From assembly GCA_937926975.1 (NCBI GenBank), contig CALBCJ010000027.1, forward strand, positions 1 through 61,549: a stretch of 61,549 bases of DNA, in the 5' to 3' direction. The DNA is from an uncultured Propionibacteriaceae bacterium. GTDB taxonomy: Bacteria; Actinomycetota; Actinomycetes; Propionibacteriales; Propionibacteriaceae. Below are positions 53,489-61,546 of this stretch, in pieces. Positions within the stretch are counted from its first letter, which is position 1. Each line of letters starts with the position of its first letter. Under the pieces are notes generated by a model, which did no database searches, was not told where the DNA came from, and saw only the letters and a list, made by a program, of their open reading frames with translations. The position numbers were made by a program, and so were the translations under genes.

Positions 53489-55089
53489 AAGAATTCCCTG
53501 AGGCAGTGTCGGGTCTGCAGGTTACTCAGGAGTGCCGACACGCTTTCGATGGCCTTTGCCCGATCCTTTGAGAGCGATGCGGCTATGGCTGATGCTGCCA
53601 GTACCTTGTTCTTGCGGCAGAATTTGACTATCTCTTTTGAGCTGCTTTCAATGGAGAAGGTGCCCTCCTTGCAGGCGTCGGATTGTATGAGAGCATGTTC
53701 AACCTCGGGGGGCGTTAGTCCCTTGCAGTACTCATCCTCAAGATCTTCGTGCGAGACGAACACGACGTTGTTCTCTACGTCCTTGGGTTTCCCGCCGACA
53801 GCGCTGATCCATTTGTCTTTGGCGTCGGCGTCCACGAGTCCAAGCAGGGTCACGCCGAACCCCTGGGGTCCGAGCAGGGGGTAGACATGTCGGAACTTCT
53901 CTGCTCCGTCGAGTTCGAGAACCACGGCCCCGAGCCGATCGAGGTCTATGTCTAGTGCTCGGGCGACGGCCTCAACGATGATCCGATCAGCTAGGCCTTC
54001 AACAATCAAGGTGTACCGGGACGTCAGGGCCTCCAGTAGGCGAGGGGACCACCAGTTAGCGCGCTCCTTGTCTACGGCTGAGAGCCGACTGTCTGGTACC
54101 TGGTGAGCCTGTCCGTCTCGGTCAATCGCGATGACTTCGGAGGGCTCAAATCGCTGAAGAATGAAGGGTGAGTGTGTGGCGATGATCTTCTGATTGCCGT
54201 CACCACTGAGAAGACCAGCGATGGTCCGCTGGCTGGATGGATGGAGATGCAGTTCTGGTTCATCGATGGCGAGCATGTTGGCTGTTCCCTCGGCAAGGTC
54301 GAAGAGCGCCATGGCGGTGAGCTGCCTCAGGCCATCGGATTGTTCGTGAAGTGATACTGGCTGGCCATCGCGATTCAGAAACAGAGTCACATTTCCGAGA
54401 ACATCCTTGTCGGGATCAGTCGTGCTCTGAACAATGAAATCTGATGACGTCACCTCATGGGGCATTGCGCCCCTGAGGTGCTGGGCAACTCGGTCGAGGA
54501 GCTCAGCGATCGGCGTGCTCTTCCCCAGTTGATCATTGAACTGCGCGAGAAGGTCGGTCAGTATCTTCTTGCGATCACCCAAATCGGCGGACTCGAGGAG
54601 TGTGCGGATGGCACTGTCCAGTGGGCCAGAGGAGTTCGCCCTGCTAGCCCGGATTTGTCGCCAGCCGAAAGACTCGAGTTGTTCTCGTGTTGGCGCCCGG
54701 TCGTGGCCACCCTCTGGGAACTGCCGCTGGATCACTACTGCCTGATCGTCTGATGGATCTCGTTCCACGCGGAGTTGGACCTTGAGGGACTCCGTTTCCT
54801 GGTCTTCTGAGTCTATTGAAATCTCCCGAGGAAAGAGCGTGCGCTCGGTGTCTGAGAACTCACTGAGGGTGAGTTCCACTATCAGCGGCTTTTCAGGATC
54901 GCGCAGGTCGGCGACAGACAGGGCCTGGTAAAGACCGGCTGTGGATGTCCCGAGGGTGAGATTGAGGAGTCTCAGGATAGAGCTCTTGCCCACATCGTTG
55001 GCGCCAACAATGACGGCATGGCGACGAACTGAGATTTCTATGTCGGCAGTCCGACTGTGATTACGGATAGAGATGAAGGCGATGCGCAC
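53485..55089 (-). CDS. gajA: OLD-family ATP-dependent endonuclease, GajA-like
   Basis: 534 residues. ABC-type ATPase domain: Walker A VGANDVGKSS (28-37), signature EQSDGLRQLTAMAL (249-262), Walker B LAIDEPELHLHP (273-284), H-loop IIATHSPFIL (302-311). Then a TOPRIM domain: LIVEGLADRIIVEAVARAL with E364, LLGLVDADAKDKW with D420 and D422, and VSHEDLEDEYC (445-455). This is the GajA layout; in Gabija the ATPase senses NTP levels and the TOPRIM part nicks DNA. Paired with a UvrD helicase, so a class 2 OLD protein. GTG start at 55089 with a weak AAGG. The last sense codon is TTA, rare in such genomes, directly at the overlap with the helicase start. Confidence 0.9.
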   Translation of the reverse strand: MRIAFISIRNHSRTADIEISVRRHAVIVGANDVGKSSILRLLNLTLGTSTAGLYQALSVADLRDPEKPLIVELTLSEFSDTERTLFPREISIDSEDQETESLKVQLRVERDPSDDQAVVIQRQFPEGGHDRAPTREQLESFGWRQIRASRANSSGPLDSAIRTLLESADLGDRKKILTDLLAQFNDQLGKSTPIAELLDRVAQHLRGAMPHEVTSSDFIVQSTTDPDKDVLGNVTLFLNRDGQPVSLHEQSDGLRQLTAMALFDLAEGTANMLAIDEPELHLHPSSQRTIAGLLSGDGNQKIIATHSPFILQRFEPSEVIAIDRDGQAHQVPDSRLSAVDKERANWWSPRLLEALTSRYTLIVEGLADRIIVEAVARALDIDLDRLGAVVLELDGAEKFRHVYPLLGPQGFGVTLLGLVDADAKDKWISAVGGKPKDVENNVVFVSHEDLEDEYCKGLTPPEVEHALIQSDACKEGTFSIESSSKEIVKFCRKNKVLAASAIAASLSKDRAKAIESVSALLSNLQTRHCLREFL

Positions 55090-55131
55090 GGGAAGGCCTT
55101 GAGGGACGAGTGAGACTGGGCTGAGTGCCTC

Positions 55132-55162
55132 ATATGATCCCTTAGGGCCTGGTCGAAGTCAA
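55132..55162 (-). promoter_or_regulatory. Candidate promoter of the gajAB operon
   Basis: On the minus strand, TTGACT (55162-55157) as -35 and TCATAT (55137-55132) as a possible -10, spaced 19; GATCAT gives 17 but is poorer. It lies inside the islet, so the genes bring their own promoter. Confidence 0.4.
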
Positions 55163-55200
55163 ACCGTGACACGCGGTCTCTGAGTGGGAAGACCGGAGGT

Positions 55201-55278
55201 GAGCTGCTCCACTCCAGCGAGGTCGCCGACTTCATCCGCACGACCTGGCCGTCCGGCGACGTGACCCCCGGCGCCTGA
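55201..55278 (+). repeat. 78-bp direct repeat, copy 2 (duplicated metQ tail)
   Basis: Perfect copy of 51630-51707. Here it has no upstream metQ body and encodes only the last 26 codons in frame with nothing. It marks the far end of the islet. Confidence 0.97.
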
Positions 55279-55366
55279 GCGCGGAGAGGGAGATCCTGGG
55301 CGGGGGGACGGAAGCTGCCGCGGTGCTCACCGCGAGGAAGAGGTCGGGGCCATGGCGAGTCGGCCA

Positions 55367-55385
55367 GCCCGGGCGGAGCCCGGGC
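55367..55385. terminator. GC-rich hairpin after the small unknown gene
   Basis: GCCCGGGC (55367-55374), GGA, GCCCGGGC (55378-55385): an 8-bp stem with a 3-base loop, 22 bp past the end of the minus-strand gene at 55408. Probably terminates the msrA operon. Confidence 0.5.
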
Positions 55386-55407
55386 AGTCGAGCACAGCCT
55401 CCCCGGA

Positions 55408-55773
55408 CTACCCAGCCAGCGGGTGGTGGAGCCACACGGTGAGGTCTGGGCCCCAGCCGGTGATGGTGGTCACCCCGTCGCGGACCGGGAGCGGGGCGTA
55501 CGCGGACTCCAGGTAGGCCAGCTGGGTGAGGTGGACGCCGTCGTACTGCTCGGCGACACGGGGCCAGTCCGGCTCCCAGAACCGGTGCCCGGCGAACCAG
55601 TGAGCCAGGTCCTGGCCGCTGGAGGTCGGGTTCTGCGGCGGGTGGCTGGTCGGGAACTGGTTGACGAGCGCGCACCAGGCGTCGGCGCTGCTCACCTCGT
55701 AGATCCGGGGTGGGCGCAGCGGGGCGACGGGGCGCCAGGCCATGTCCTCCACAGCATCGGGCCACAGGTCCAT
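55408..55773 (-). CDS. Small hypothetical protein
   Basis: 121 residues, no known domain. Seen: MDLWPDAVEDMAWRPVAPLR, EVSSADAWCALVNQFPTS, then RFWEPDWPRVAEQYDGVHL and a C-terminal TTITGWGPDLTVWLHHP. Trp- and Pro-rich, no signal peptide. GAGGA lies 7 bases before the ATG at 55773. Last of three same-strand genes after msrA. Confidence 0.65.
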   Translation of the reverse strand: MDLWPDAVEDMAWRPVAPLRPPRIYEVSSADAWCALVNQFPTSHPPQNPTSSGQDLAHWFAGHRFWEPDWPRVAEQYDGVHLTQLAYLESAYAPLPVRDGVTTITGWGPDLTVWLHHPLAG

Positions 55774-55818
55774 GAAGGAGTCCTCAGTTCCGAAGGCCTC
55801 AACGCAGGGCGCGGTGAG

Positions 55819-56190
55819 TCAGGGTCCGGACGTGGTACGCAGGCACGGGGCGTACCGGCCGTCACCGCCCCTCAGCTCGGGAAGCGTCCACCACCGGCTG
55901 AAGAACCCAGGCTGGACCACCGGCAGGTCAGCAGCAGGTCGAAAGCCCCAGTCCCGGCGGGTCAGCTCGACCTGGCGGTCCACCGCGAACGGCTCCGACC
56001 AGAGCTGGCGTAGGTAACCGGGCAGGTCTTGGGGTATGCCCCGCTCGGCCCAGGGGTCAAACGGCTCGTTGCCCATCGGGGGCAGCGCCTCGACGACCAC
56101 ACCCAGAGCCAGCTGCCACGGCAGCGGAGTGGACGGGTTGCTGAGCTCGGCACCCAGCCACGACCACACCGGTCGGGAAGGCGTCGTCAT
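55819..56190 (-). CDS. Small hypothetical protein
   Basis: 123 residues: MTTPSRPVWSWLGAELSNPS, QLALGVVVEALPPMGNEPFD, YLRQLWSEPFAVDRQVEL and GFFSRWWTLPELRGGDG. I recognise no domain. The frame is open upstream through msrA; the ATG at 56190, 5 bp after the msrA stop, is the natural start. Operon position suggests co-transcription with msrA. Confidence 0.6.
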   Translation of the reverse strand: MTTPSRPVWSWLGAELSNPSTPLPWQLALGVVVEALPPMGNEPFDPWAERGIPQDLPGYLRQLWSEPFAVDRQVELTRRDWGFRPAADLPVVQPGFFSRWWTLPELRGGDGRYAPCLRTTSGP

Positions 56191-56195
56191 CGGAC

Positions 56196-56822
56196 CTAGG
56201 CGAGGCAGACGCCGGTGGCGTGGACCGGGCAGTAGCCGCCGGGGTTCGCCTCCAGGTACTGCTGGTGGTCGTCCTCGGCGAAGAAGAACGGCCCGGCTAG
56301 GGCGATCTCGGTGGTGATGGTCCCGTACCCGGCCTCGGTCAGGGCCTGCTGCATCCGGTCCCGGGCAGCCTCGGCGGCGGCCTTCTGCTGCTCGCTGGTC
56401 GCGTACACGGCTGAGCGGTACTGGGTGCCGCGGTCGTTGCCCTGCCGCATCCCCTGGGTCGGGTCGTGGTTCTCGAAGAAGACCGTCAGCAGCTGGTCGT
56501 AGCTCACCTGCTGGGGGTCGAATACCACCCGGACCGTCTCGGCGTGGCCGGTCCTGCCGGTGCAGACCTCCTCGTACGTGGGGTTCGGGGTGTACCCGCC
56601 CTGGTAGCCGACCGCGGTGGTCAGTACCCCCGGGACCTCCCAGAACAGCTTCTCTGCGCCCCAGAAGCATCCCAGCGCGAGGTAGGCGACCTCCGCGCCG
56701 TCTGGGACCGCGTTGACCGGGCGACCCAGCACCCGGTGCGGCCGGGAGGGGTCGGTCACCGGGGTCGGACGGCCGGTCAGCGCGCTGGTCGCGTCGATCA
56801 GCTTCTGCTTGTCGAAGAACAC
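56196..56822 (-). CDS. msrA: Peptide-methionine (S)-S-oxide reductase
   Basis: Repairs methionine-S-sulfoxide in proteins and free Met. 208 residues, with the N-terminal extension of the longer form. Seen: the active-site motif LGCFWGAEKLFWEVPGV (C52), GYQGGYTPNPTYEEVCTG, GHAETVRVVFDP, FFENHDPTQGMRQGNDRGTQ, and the resolving cysteines near the end (GGYCPVHATGVCLA, C198 and C206). GTG start at 56822. Lies close to metNIQ, which may bring in methionine sulfoxide. Confidence 0.96.
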   Translation of the reverse strand: MFFDKQKLIDATSALTGRPTPVTDPSRPHRVLGRPVNAVPDGAEVAYLALGCFWGAEKLFWEVPGVLTTAVGYQGGYTPNPTYEEVCTGRTGHAETVRVVFDPQQVSYDQLLTVFFENHDPTQGMRQGNDRGTQYRSAVYATSEQQKAAAEAARDRMQQALTEAGYGTITTEIALAGPFFFAEDDHQQYLEANPGGYCPVHATGVCLA

Positions 56823-56997
56823 GGGTCACAGCGTACGGGGCGTCGCAACGCCCCCGTCGAAGCCAGAGCCTGGGCAGATGGGTGGCGCCCGGCCTGGCCG
56901 ACGCGGTCGAGGTCCGGAGCCCGCCCGACGAGGCCGGCCCGACCGCGGGCGGCCGGCTCGGCTGCCTGGTGGTGGGGCAGGGCGCTGCCAGAAGAGG

Positions 56998-59268
56998 TCA
57001 GCCGGGCAGCTTCGGCTGGGGCAGCAGCGGCGCGGCGGGGTGCTGGCCGGGCAGCAGCGGCGCTCCCGGCCGCTGGTCTGGCAGAAGCGGTCCGGTCGGG
57101 GTCTGGTCAGGGTTCAGGGGACCGGTCGGGACCCGGTCTGGGTGGAGCGGTCCGGCGGGGCCGGAGCCCTGCTGGTTCTGGGGCAGTCGCGGCATTCTCA
57201 TGCCTCCATCATCGGCGCCGGAGTCAAGGCCGGTTCCGGTGCCGACCGGGGCTGAGGCGGCCCGTCGGCCGGAGGCCCGGGCCAGGTCTACCTCCTGGTA
57301 CACGAGTCGCCGGGCCTCGTCGGCGTCGAGGTGCACCGCGCCGTGGGAGGTCATGGTGCCGGTGGTGTGGAACCAGATACTGGCCAGCCGCAGCCGCCGC
57401 TCCAGCGGGCCCTGGTCGGCCCGGACCGACTGCAGCCGGGCGTGCGGCACGATCGACTGCAGCCGGGTCAGCCAGCCCCGGCGGGTGACGACAACGGTGT
57501 CGTCACGAGCGATCCCGTTCCACCCGTACGACAGCCAGTCCAGCCAGCGCGCCCGGGCCGGCGAGCCGGTGAAGCTCAGCTCCTCCAGCCGCAGCCCCGG
57601 CCAGACCGCGGCCAGGGCTGTCGCCACCTGCTGCTGGTCGCCGATCGGGAGCAGGATCGTCGAGACCTGGGTGGTGTCCTCGTCGGTGGTGACCCGGCCG
57701 TACCCCAGCACCTCCACGTCGAGGCGCCAGCGCCGCAGCCAGCGCCAGGCCAGCGGCTGCGCGATCCGGATCGACTGGATCCGGTGGGGCAGGATGGTCT
57801 GGCTGGTCAGGCTGGTCAGGCCGCGGGTGATCCGCAGCCCGGCCGGGGTCCGGGCGAGGGTGTAGTTGAACTGGGCGACCACCCGGTTCGACAGGTACGA
57901 CAGGACCGCCAGCCCGATCGGGAGCAGGCTGCCGAGGGCCGCGTAGCGGCGGGCGTCCCGCAGCCAGGCGGCGTCGGGCCACAGCCAGGTCAGGGAGCTG
58001 ACCACCACGGCTGGCATCACGAAGGCCGTCACCAGCCCGGCCAGGTCGTGGCTGAGCAGGGCGCCGAGCAGCAGCTGCTGCGGCTGGACCCGGACCAGGA
58101 CCTCGTCGTCACTGCCGAGGTCCTGCAGCAGCCCGCTCTCTGACGCCTCGCGGGGCGTCTCACCGGTCCGGTGCCCGTGGGCCCGGCGCATCAGGTCGTC
58201 ACGCGTCTGGTACGCGCGGCGGCGGGCCAGGTACTGGAGCGTGGTGGAGTCCCCGCCGGCATCGATCTGCAGCCCGGCCAGCCCCAGCAGCCGGGCCGCC
58301 ATCGGCTGGACCACGTCCACCGACTGGATCCGGGAGTACGAGATCCGCCGCGACGACCGTTTCAGCCAGCCGCTCTCGACCCGCAGCTCGTCGTCGTCCG
58401 CGATGAACTTCGTGGTCAGCCAGGACGCCAGCCCGACCAGGCAGGCCAGCACCACCACAGCCAGGACCCCGCCCAGGACCAGCTCGAGCGGCAGCTGCTT
58501 AGAGGGCTCCCCGGAGCGGATCAGCTCCCGCAGCGCGTACCCGCCGAAGCCAACCAGCACGAACCAGCCCTTGGCCAGAGGCGTCAGGGGGTGGGCTCGC
58601 TCCACCTCCTTGGCCGTGGACGCGGGCGGGTCCTCGGCCTCGGACGGCTCGGCGACCGGCTCCGGCGGCCGGTACGGGCCGGGCGGGTCAGCACCAGCGA
58701 CAGGTGCGTCCGGGGAGGCGACCAGTACGCACGGCGGGGGCGCTGGTTCGACCGGGGTGGCGGTGGCCGACGGCGGGGCCGGGTGGGTCGGCGGGACTGC
58801 CGGCTGGGCCTGGTCAGCGGGTGGGGGCAGCGAGGCCGGGGCGGGGGAGGGAAGGTGCTGCTCGGCACCGGCCAGGTGCTCACCGGCCGACAAGGCCACC
58901 GGGGCGGTCTGAGCTGCCACCGTCTGGACCGGGACCCCGTACCGGGTCGGTCGAGACCCGTGGCGGACCGCGCCCCTGCCGTGCCACAGCGGAGTCCCGG
59001 TGCCAGCAGCCGCTGAGCGCGGCGCTGCTGTCACGGCTGGCGCACTGGCGGTGGGGCCTGGCAGGTCGATGGCTGGTGCGCTGCCGAGGGCCGGCTCCTC
59101 GTCTGCCGCAGGTGGGGCGGGGGAAGCGTGCTCCGATAGCGAGCTCGCGCGCGAGTCCTCGTCCGCCGCAGGTGGGTCGGGGACTGGCTGCGGCGGCCGC
59201 GCCGGGGACGTACCTGGCCAGAGCGGGGTTCCCCGGCGAGAGGCCGCTGGCCGGCTGGGCCTGGTCAC
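56998..59268 (-). CDS. Large PH-domain (bPH_2/YdbT-like) membrane protein
   Basis: 756 residues. Order: a Pro/Ala-rich disordered N-terminus of about 230 residues with GTPLWPG and GTPLWHG repeats; two helices (LVLGGVLAVVVLACLVGLAS); a first bPH_2 domain with SGWLKRSSRRISYSRIQSVD; a second pair of helices (LVTAFVMPAVVVSSLTWLW) and bPH_2 domain (TLARTPAGLRITRGLTSLTS); a third bPH_2 domain (VVVTRRGWLTRLQSIVPHAR); and a C-terminal tail of five near-decapeptide repeats. Function of YdbT-type proteins is unknown. GTGA overlap with the YdbS-like gene upstream makes a YdbS-YdbT operon. Confidence 0.85.
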   Translation of the reverse strand: MTRPSRPAASRRGTPLWPGTSPARPPQPVPDPPAADEDSRASSLSEHASPAPPAADEEPALGSAPAIDLPGPTASAPAVTAAPRSAAAGTGTPLWHGRGAVRHGSRPTRYGVPVQTVAAQTAPVALSAGEHLAGAEQHLPSPAPASLPPPADQAQPAVPPTHPAPPSATATPVEPAPPPCVLVASPDAPVAGADPPGPYRPPEPVAEPSEAEDPPASTAKEVERAHPLTPLAKGWFVLVGFGGYALRELIRSGEPSKQLPLELVLGGVLAVVVLACLVGLASWLTTKFIADDDELRVESGWLKRSSRRISYSRIQSVDVVQPMAARLLGLAGLQIDAGGDSTTLQYLARRRAYQTRDDLMRRAHGHRTGETPREASESGLLQDLGSDDEVLVRVQPQQLLLGALLSHDLAGLVTAFVMPAVVVSSLTWLWPDAAWLRDARRYAALGSLLPIGLAVLSYLSNRVVAQFNYTLARTPAGLRITRGLTSLTSQTILPHRIQSIRIAQPLAWRWLRRWRLDVEVLGYGRVTTDEDTTQVSTILLPIGDQQQVATALAAVWPGLRLEELSFTGSPARARWLDWLSYGWNGIARDDTVVVTRRGWLTRLQSIVPHARLQSVRADQGPLERRLRLASIWFHTTGTMTSHGAVHLDADEARRLVYQEVDLARASGRRAASAPVGTGTGLDSGADDGGMRMPRLPQNQQGSGPAGPLHPDRVPTGPLNPDQTPTGPLLPDQRPGAPLLPGQHPAAPLLPQPKLPG
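57001..57153 (-). repeat. Five imperfect 30-bp tandem repeats (C-terminal decapeptides)
   Basis: The end of the PH-domain protein reads GPLHPDRVPT, GPLNPDQTPT, GPLLPDQRPG, APLLPGQHPA, APLLPQPKLPG: five Pro-rich decapeptide units, so about 30 bp per unit in the DNA. Confidence 0.7.
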
Positions 59269-59753
59269 AGACCGGCTCCCCGGGCTTCACCGACCTCGAT
59301 CAGCCGGTCCCGCAGCCGCTGCGCCTCAACCGCCGGCAGCCCCGGGATGCTGGCGCCGCTCTGGGGTGAGGCCGTGACCAGTGTCACCGTGGCCAGGCCA
59401 AACGCTCGCTGCAGCGGGCCCGCCTCGACCTTGGCCAGCTGTAGCCGCCCGTACGGGACGACAGTGAGGCTCTTAAACCACAGCCCGTGGCTGATGCACA
59501 GGTCCTCACCACGCTCGGCGTACCCCCAGGAGCGGGCGTAGCGCCTGGCCCGGACCAGCCGCCAGACCAGCCAGGCCAGCGCCGCCGCCAGCAGCAGCCA
59601 CAGCCAGGCCCCGTCGAGGAAGACAAACCCCAGCACCAGCACCGGGGCCCAGCCCACCAGGTTCGCGACCAGCGCCGAGACCGTCGCGACCGTGGTGTAC
59701 GCGGGCGCCAGCCGCTGCCAGGCGTCGGCCGGCGGGTGGAACAGGCTGTCCAT
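59265..59753 (-). CDS. PH-domain (bPH_2/YdbS-like) membrane protein
   Basis: 162 residues: N-terminal soluble part (FHPPADAWQRLAPAYTTV), two helices (VGWAPVLVLGFVFLDGAWLW, LLAAALAWLVWRLV) and one bPH_2 domain with GLWFKSLTVVPYGRLQLAKV and GPLQRAFGLATVTLVTA, the YdbS pattern. Overlaps the larger PH-domain gene by 4 bp. Divergent from guaA with 57 bp between. Confidence 0.9.
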   Translation of the reverse strand: MDSLFHPPADAWQRLAPAYTTVATVSALVANLVGWAPVLVLGFVFLDGAWLWLLLAAALAWLVWRLVRARRYARSWGYAERGEDLCISHGLWFKSLTVVPYGRLQLAKVEAGPLQRAFGLATVTLVTASPQSGASIPGLPAVEAQRLRDRLIEVGEARGAGL

Positions 59754-59810
59754 GCGGCCACCCTAAGAGTCTCGCGCTGACACCCGGCGCAGCCCCCTAG
59801 GATCGCCGAC

Positions 59811-61361
59811 ATGGAACCGCAGCAGACCGTACTCGTCATCGACTACGGCGCCCAGTACGCCCAGCTGATCGCTCGGCGGGTCCGTGAGGCCGGGGTGTAC
59901 TCCGAGATCGTCGCTCACACCGTCCCCGTCGCCGAGCTGGTGGCCCGCCGCCCGGCAGCGATCGTGCTCTCCGGCGGACCGTCCAGCGTGTACGCCGAGG
60001 GAGCCCCCCAGGTCGACCCGGCCCTGTTCCAGGCCGGCATCCCGGTCTTCGGGATCTGCTACGGCTTCCAGGCGATGGCGCATGCCCTGGGCGGCGAGGT
60101 GGCCCGGACCGACCTGTCGGAGTTCGGGCGTACCGGGCTGCGGGTGAACCAGCCCGGCCAGCTGCTGGCGGACCTGCCGGGCGAGCTCAGCGTCTGGATG
60201 AGCCACGGCGACTCGGTCCGCTCCGCCCCGCCCGGGTTCACTGCCCTGGCCTCCACGGCAGGGGCCGAGGTGGCGGCCTTCGAGGACCCGGCCCGCCGGC
60301 TCGCCGGGGTCCAGTGGCACCCCGAGGTCCGCCACAGCGAGCACGGCCAGGCGGTGATGGAGGCCTTTCTGCACCGGGTCGCAGGCCTGGGCTCGGCCTG
60401 GAAGACCTCCGCGATCGCGAAGCAGGCCATCCAGCAGGTACGAGACCAGGTCGGCGACCGGCGCGTGCTGTGCGCCCTGTCAGGAGGGGTCGACTCGGCG
60501 GTCGCCGCCGCGATCGTGCAGCGAGCCGTCGGCGACCAGCTGACCTGCGTCTTCGTCGACCACGGCCTGCTGCGCAAGGGCGAGGCCGAGGCCGTGCGGC
60601 GCGACTTCGTCGCCGCCACCGGCGTGGACCTGGTGGTCGAGGACGCCGCGGACCAGTTCCTCGGGCACCTGGCCGGGGTCACCGAGCCGGAGACCAAGCG
60701 CAAGATCATCGGCCGCGAGTTCATCCGGACCTTCGAGGCCGCCGCTCGCCGGCTAGGTGCCGAGCGCGGCATCGAGCTCCTGGTCCAGGGAACCTTGTAC
60801 CCGGACGTGGTCGAGTCCGGCGGTGGCGAGGGCGCCTCGACCATCAAGTCCCACCACAACGTCGGCGGCCTGCCCGACGACCTGCAGTTCACCCTGGTCG
60901 AGCCGCTGCGGACCCTGTTCAAGGACGAGGTCCGCCAGGTCGGCCTGGAGCTGGGACTGCCCGAGGCGATGGTCTGGCGCCACCCGTTCCCCGGCCCGGG
61001 CCTGGCGGTCCGGATCATCGGCGAGGTCACCCGCGAGCGGCTCGACATCCTGCGCGAGGCCGACGCGATCGCCCGCGAGGAGCTGACCGCCGCCGGCCTG
61101 GACCGCGAGATCTGGCAGCTCCCGGTGGTCCTGCTGGCCGGTGTCCGCTCGGTCGGGGTGCAAGGCGACAGCCGCACGTACGGCCACCCGGTGGTGCTGC
61201 GCCCGGTGACCAGCGAGGACGCCATGACCGCCGACTGGGCCCGGCTGCCCTACCCGGTGCTGGAGCGGATCTCGACCCGGATCACCAACGAGGTCCGCGA
61301 GATCAACCGGGTCGTCGTCGACGTCACCAGCAAGCCGCCCGGCACCATCGAGTGGGAGTAG
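59811..61361 (+). CDS. guaA: GMP synthase (glutamine-hydrolysing)
   Basis: Converts XMP to GMP using glutamine and ATP. 516 residues. Seen: class I amidotransferase domain with LSGGPSSVYAEGAP, the nucleophile in FGICYGFQAM (C83) and His-Glu in QWHPEV; ATP pyrophosphatase P-loop LSGGVDSAVAAAI; VQGTLYPDVVESGG, IKSHHNVGGLP; and the C-terminal dimer domain ending PPGTIEWE. Complete. ATG at 59811. Confidence 0.98.
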   Translation: MEPQQTVLVIDYGAQYAQLIARRVREAGVYSEIVAHTVPVAELVARRPAAIVLSGGPSSVYAEGAPQVDPALFQAGIPVFGICYGFQAMAHALGGEVARTDLSEFGRTGLRVNQPGQLLADLPGELSVWMSHGDSVRSAPPGFTALASTAGAEVAAFEDPARRLAGVQWHPEVRHSEHGQAVMEAFLHRVAGLGSAWKTSAIAKQAIQQVRDQVGDRRVLCALSGGVDSAVAAAIVQRAVGDQLTCVFVDHGLLRKGEAEAVRRDFVAATGVDLVVEDAADQFLGHLAGVTEPETKRKIIGREFIRTFEAAARRLGAERGIELLVQGTLYPDVVESGGGEGASTIKSHHNVGGLPDDLQFTLVEPLRTLFKDEVRQVGLELGLPEAMVWRHPFPGPGLAVRIIGEVTRERLDILREADAIAREELTAAGLDREIWQLPVVLLAGVRSVGVQGDSRTYGHPVVLRPVTSEDAMTADWARLPYPVLERISTRITNEVREINRVVVDVTSKPPGTIEWE

Positions 61362-61375
61362 GGCTGTGCTGGACT

Positions 61376-61417
61376 GCCGCCGCCTGCGCGGCGGCTCGGC
61401 CGCTTCGCTATAACCTC
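61376..61417. repeat. Hairpin repeat, copy 1
   Basis: An 8-bp stem GCCGCCGC-CTGC-GCGGCGGC (61376-61395) followed by TCGGCCGCTTCGCTATAACC. Nearly repeated at 61505-61546, 129 bp further on. It starts 14 bp after guaA and can terminate it. Confidence 0.7.
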
Positions 61418-61430
61418 GGTCTTCCTCCTC

Positions 61431-61480
61431 AGAGCGAGAAGGTCCTTTGGCTTGTGGTCCAGCCTGTCGTTTCTCGCTCT
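61431..61480. repeat. 10-bp inverted repeat between the hairpin repeats
   Basis: AGAGCGAGAA (61431-61440) and TTCTCGCTCT (61471-61480) are perfect reverse complements around 30 bases. Together with the flanking hairpins this makes a symmetric, non-coding array. Confidence 0.6.
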
Positions 61481-61504
61481 TCGTCGTCCAGACGGTGCTT
61501 GATC

Positions 61505-61546
61505 GCCGCCGCCTGCGCGGCGGCTGGCCGGCTCGCTATAACCCCC
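61505..61546. repeat. Hairpin repeat, copy 2
   Basis: The same 20-base hairpin (61505-61524) then TGGCCGGCTCGCTATAACCC. The window ends here, so more copies could follow. Confidence 0.7.

Larger units (their letters stand above)
51708..55278. mobile_element. Gabija-like defence islet inserted at the metQ 3' end
   Basis: 3571 bp from the end of repeat copy 1 to the end of copy 2. Holds only gajB-like and gajA-like genes, a terminator and one promoter. Base composition falls sharply: by hand count the line 53581-53640 has 28 of 60 G+C, against 42 of 60 at 50701-50760. A flanking duplication equal to a gene 3' end is typical of integrase-mediated insertion, but no integrase, transposase or relaxase is present. 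Which flank is ancestral is open: the terminator follows copy 1, while copy 2 leads into the msrA cluster. Confidence 0.8.

Noticed and set aside
51708..55278. Integrase, transposase or inverted terminal repeats in the islet
   Set aside because: Both large frames are fully explained by the helicase and the nuclease, and the ends are direct, not inverted, repeats.
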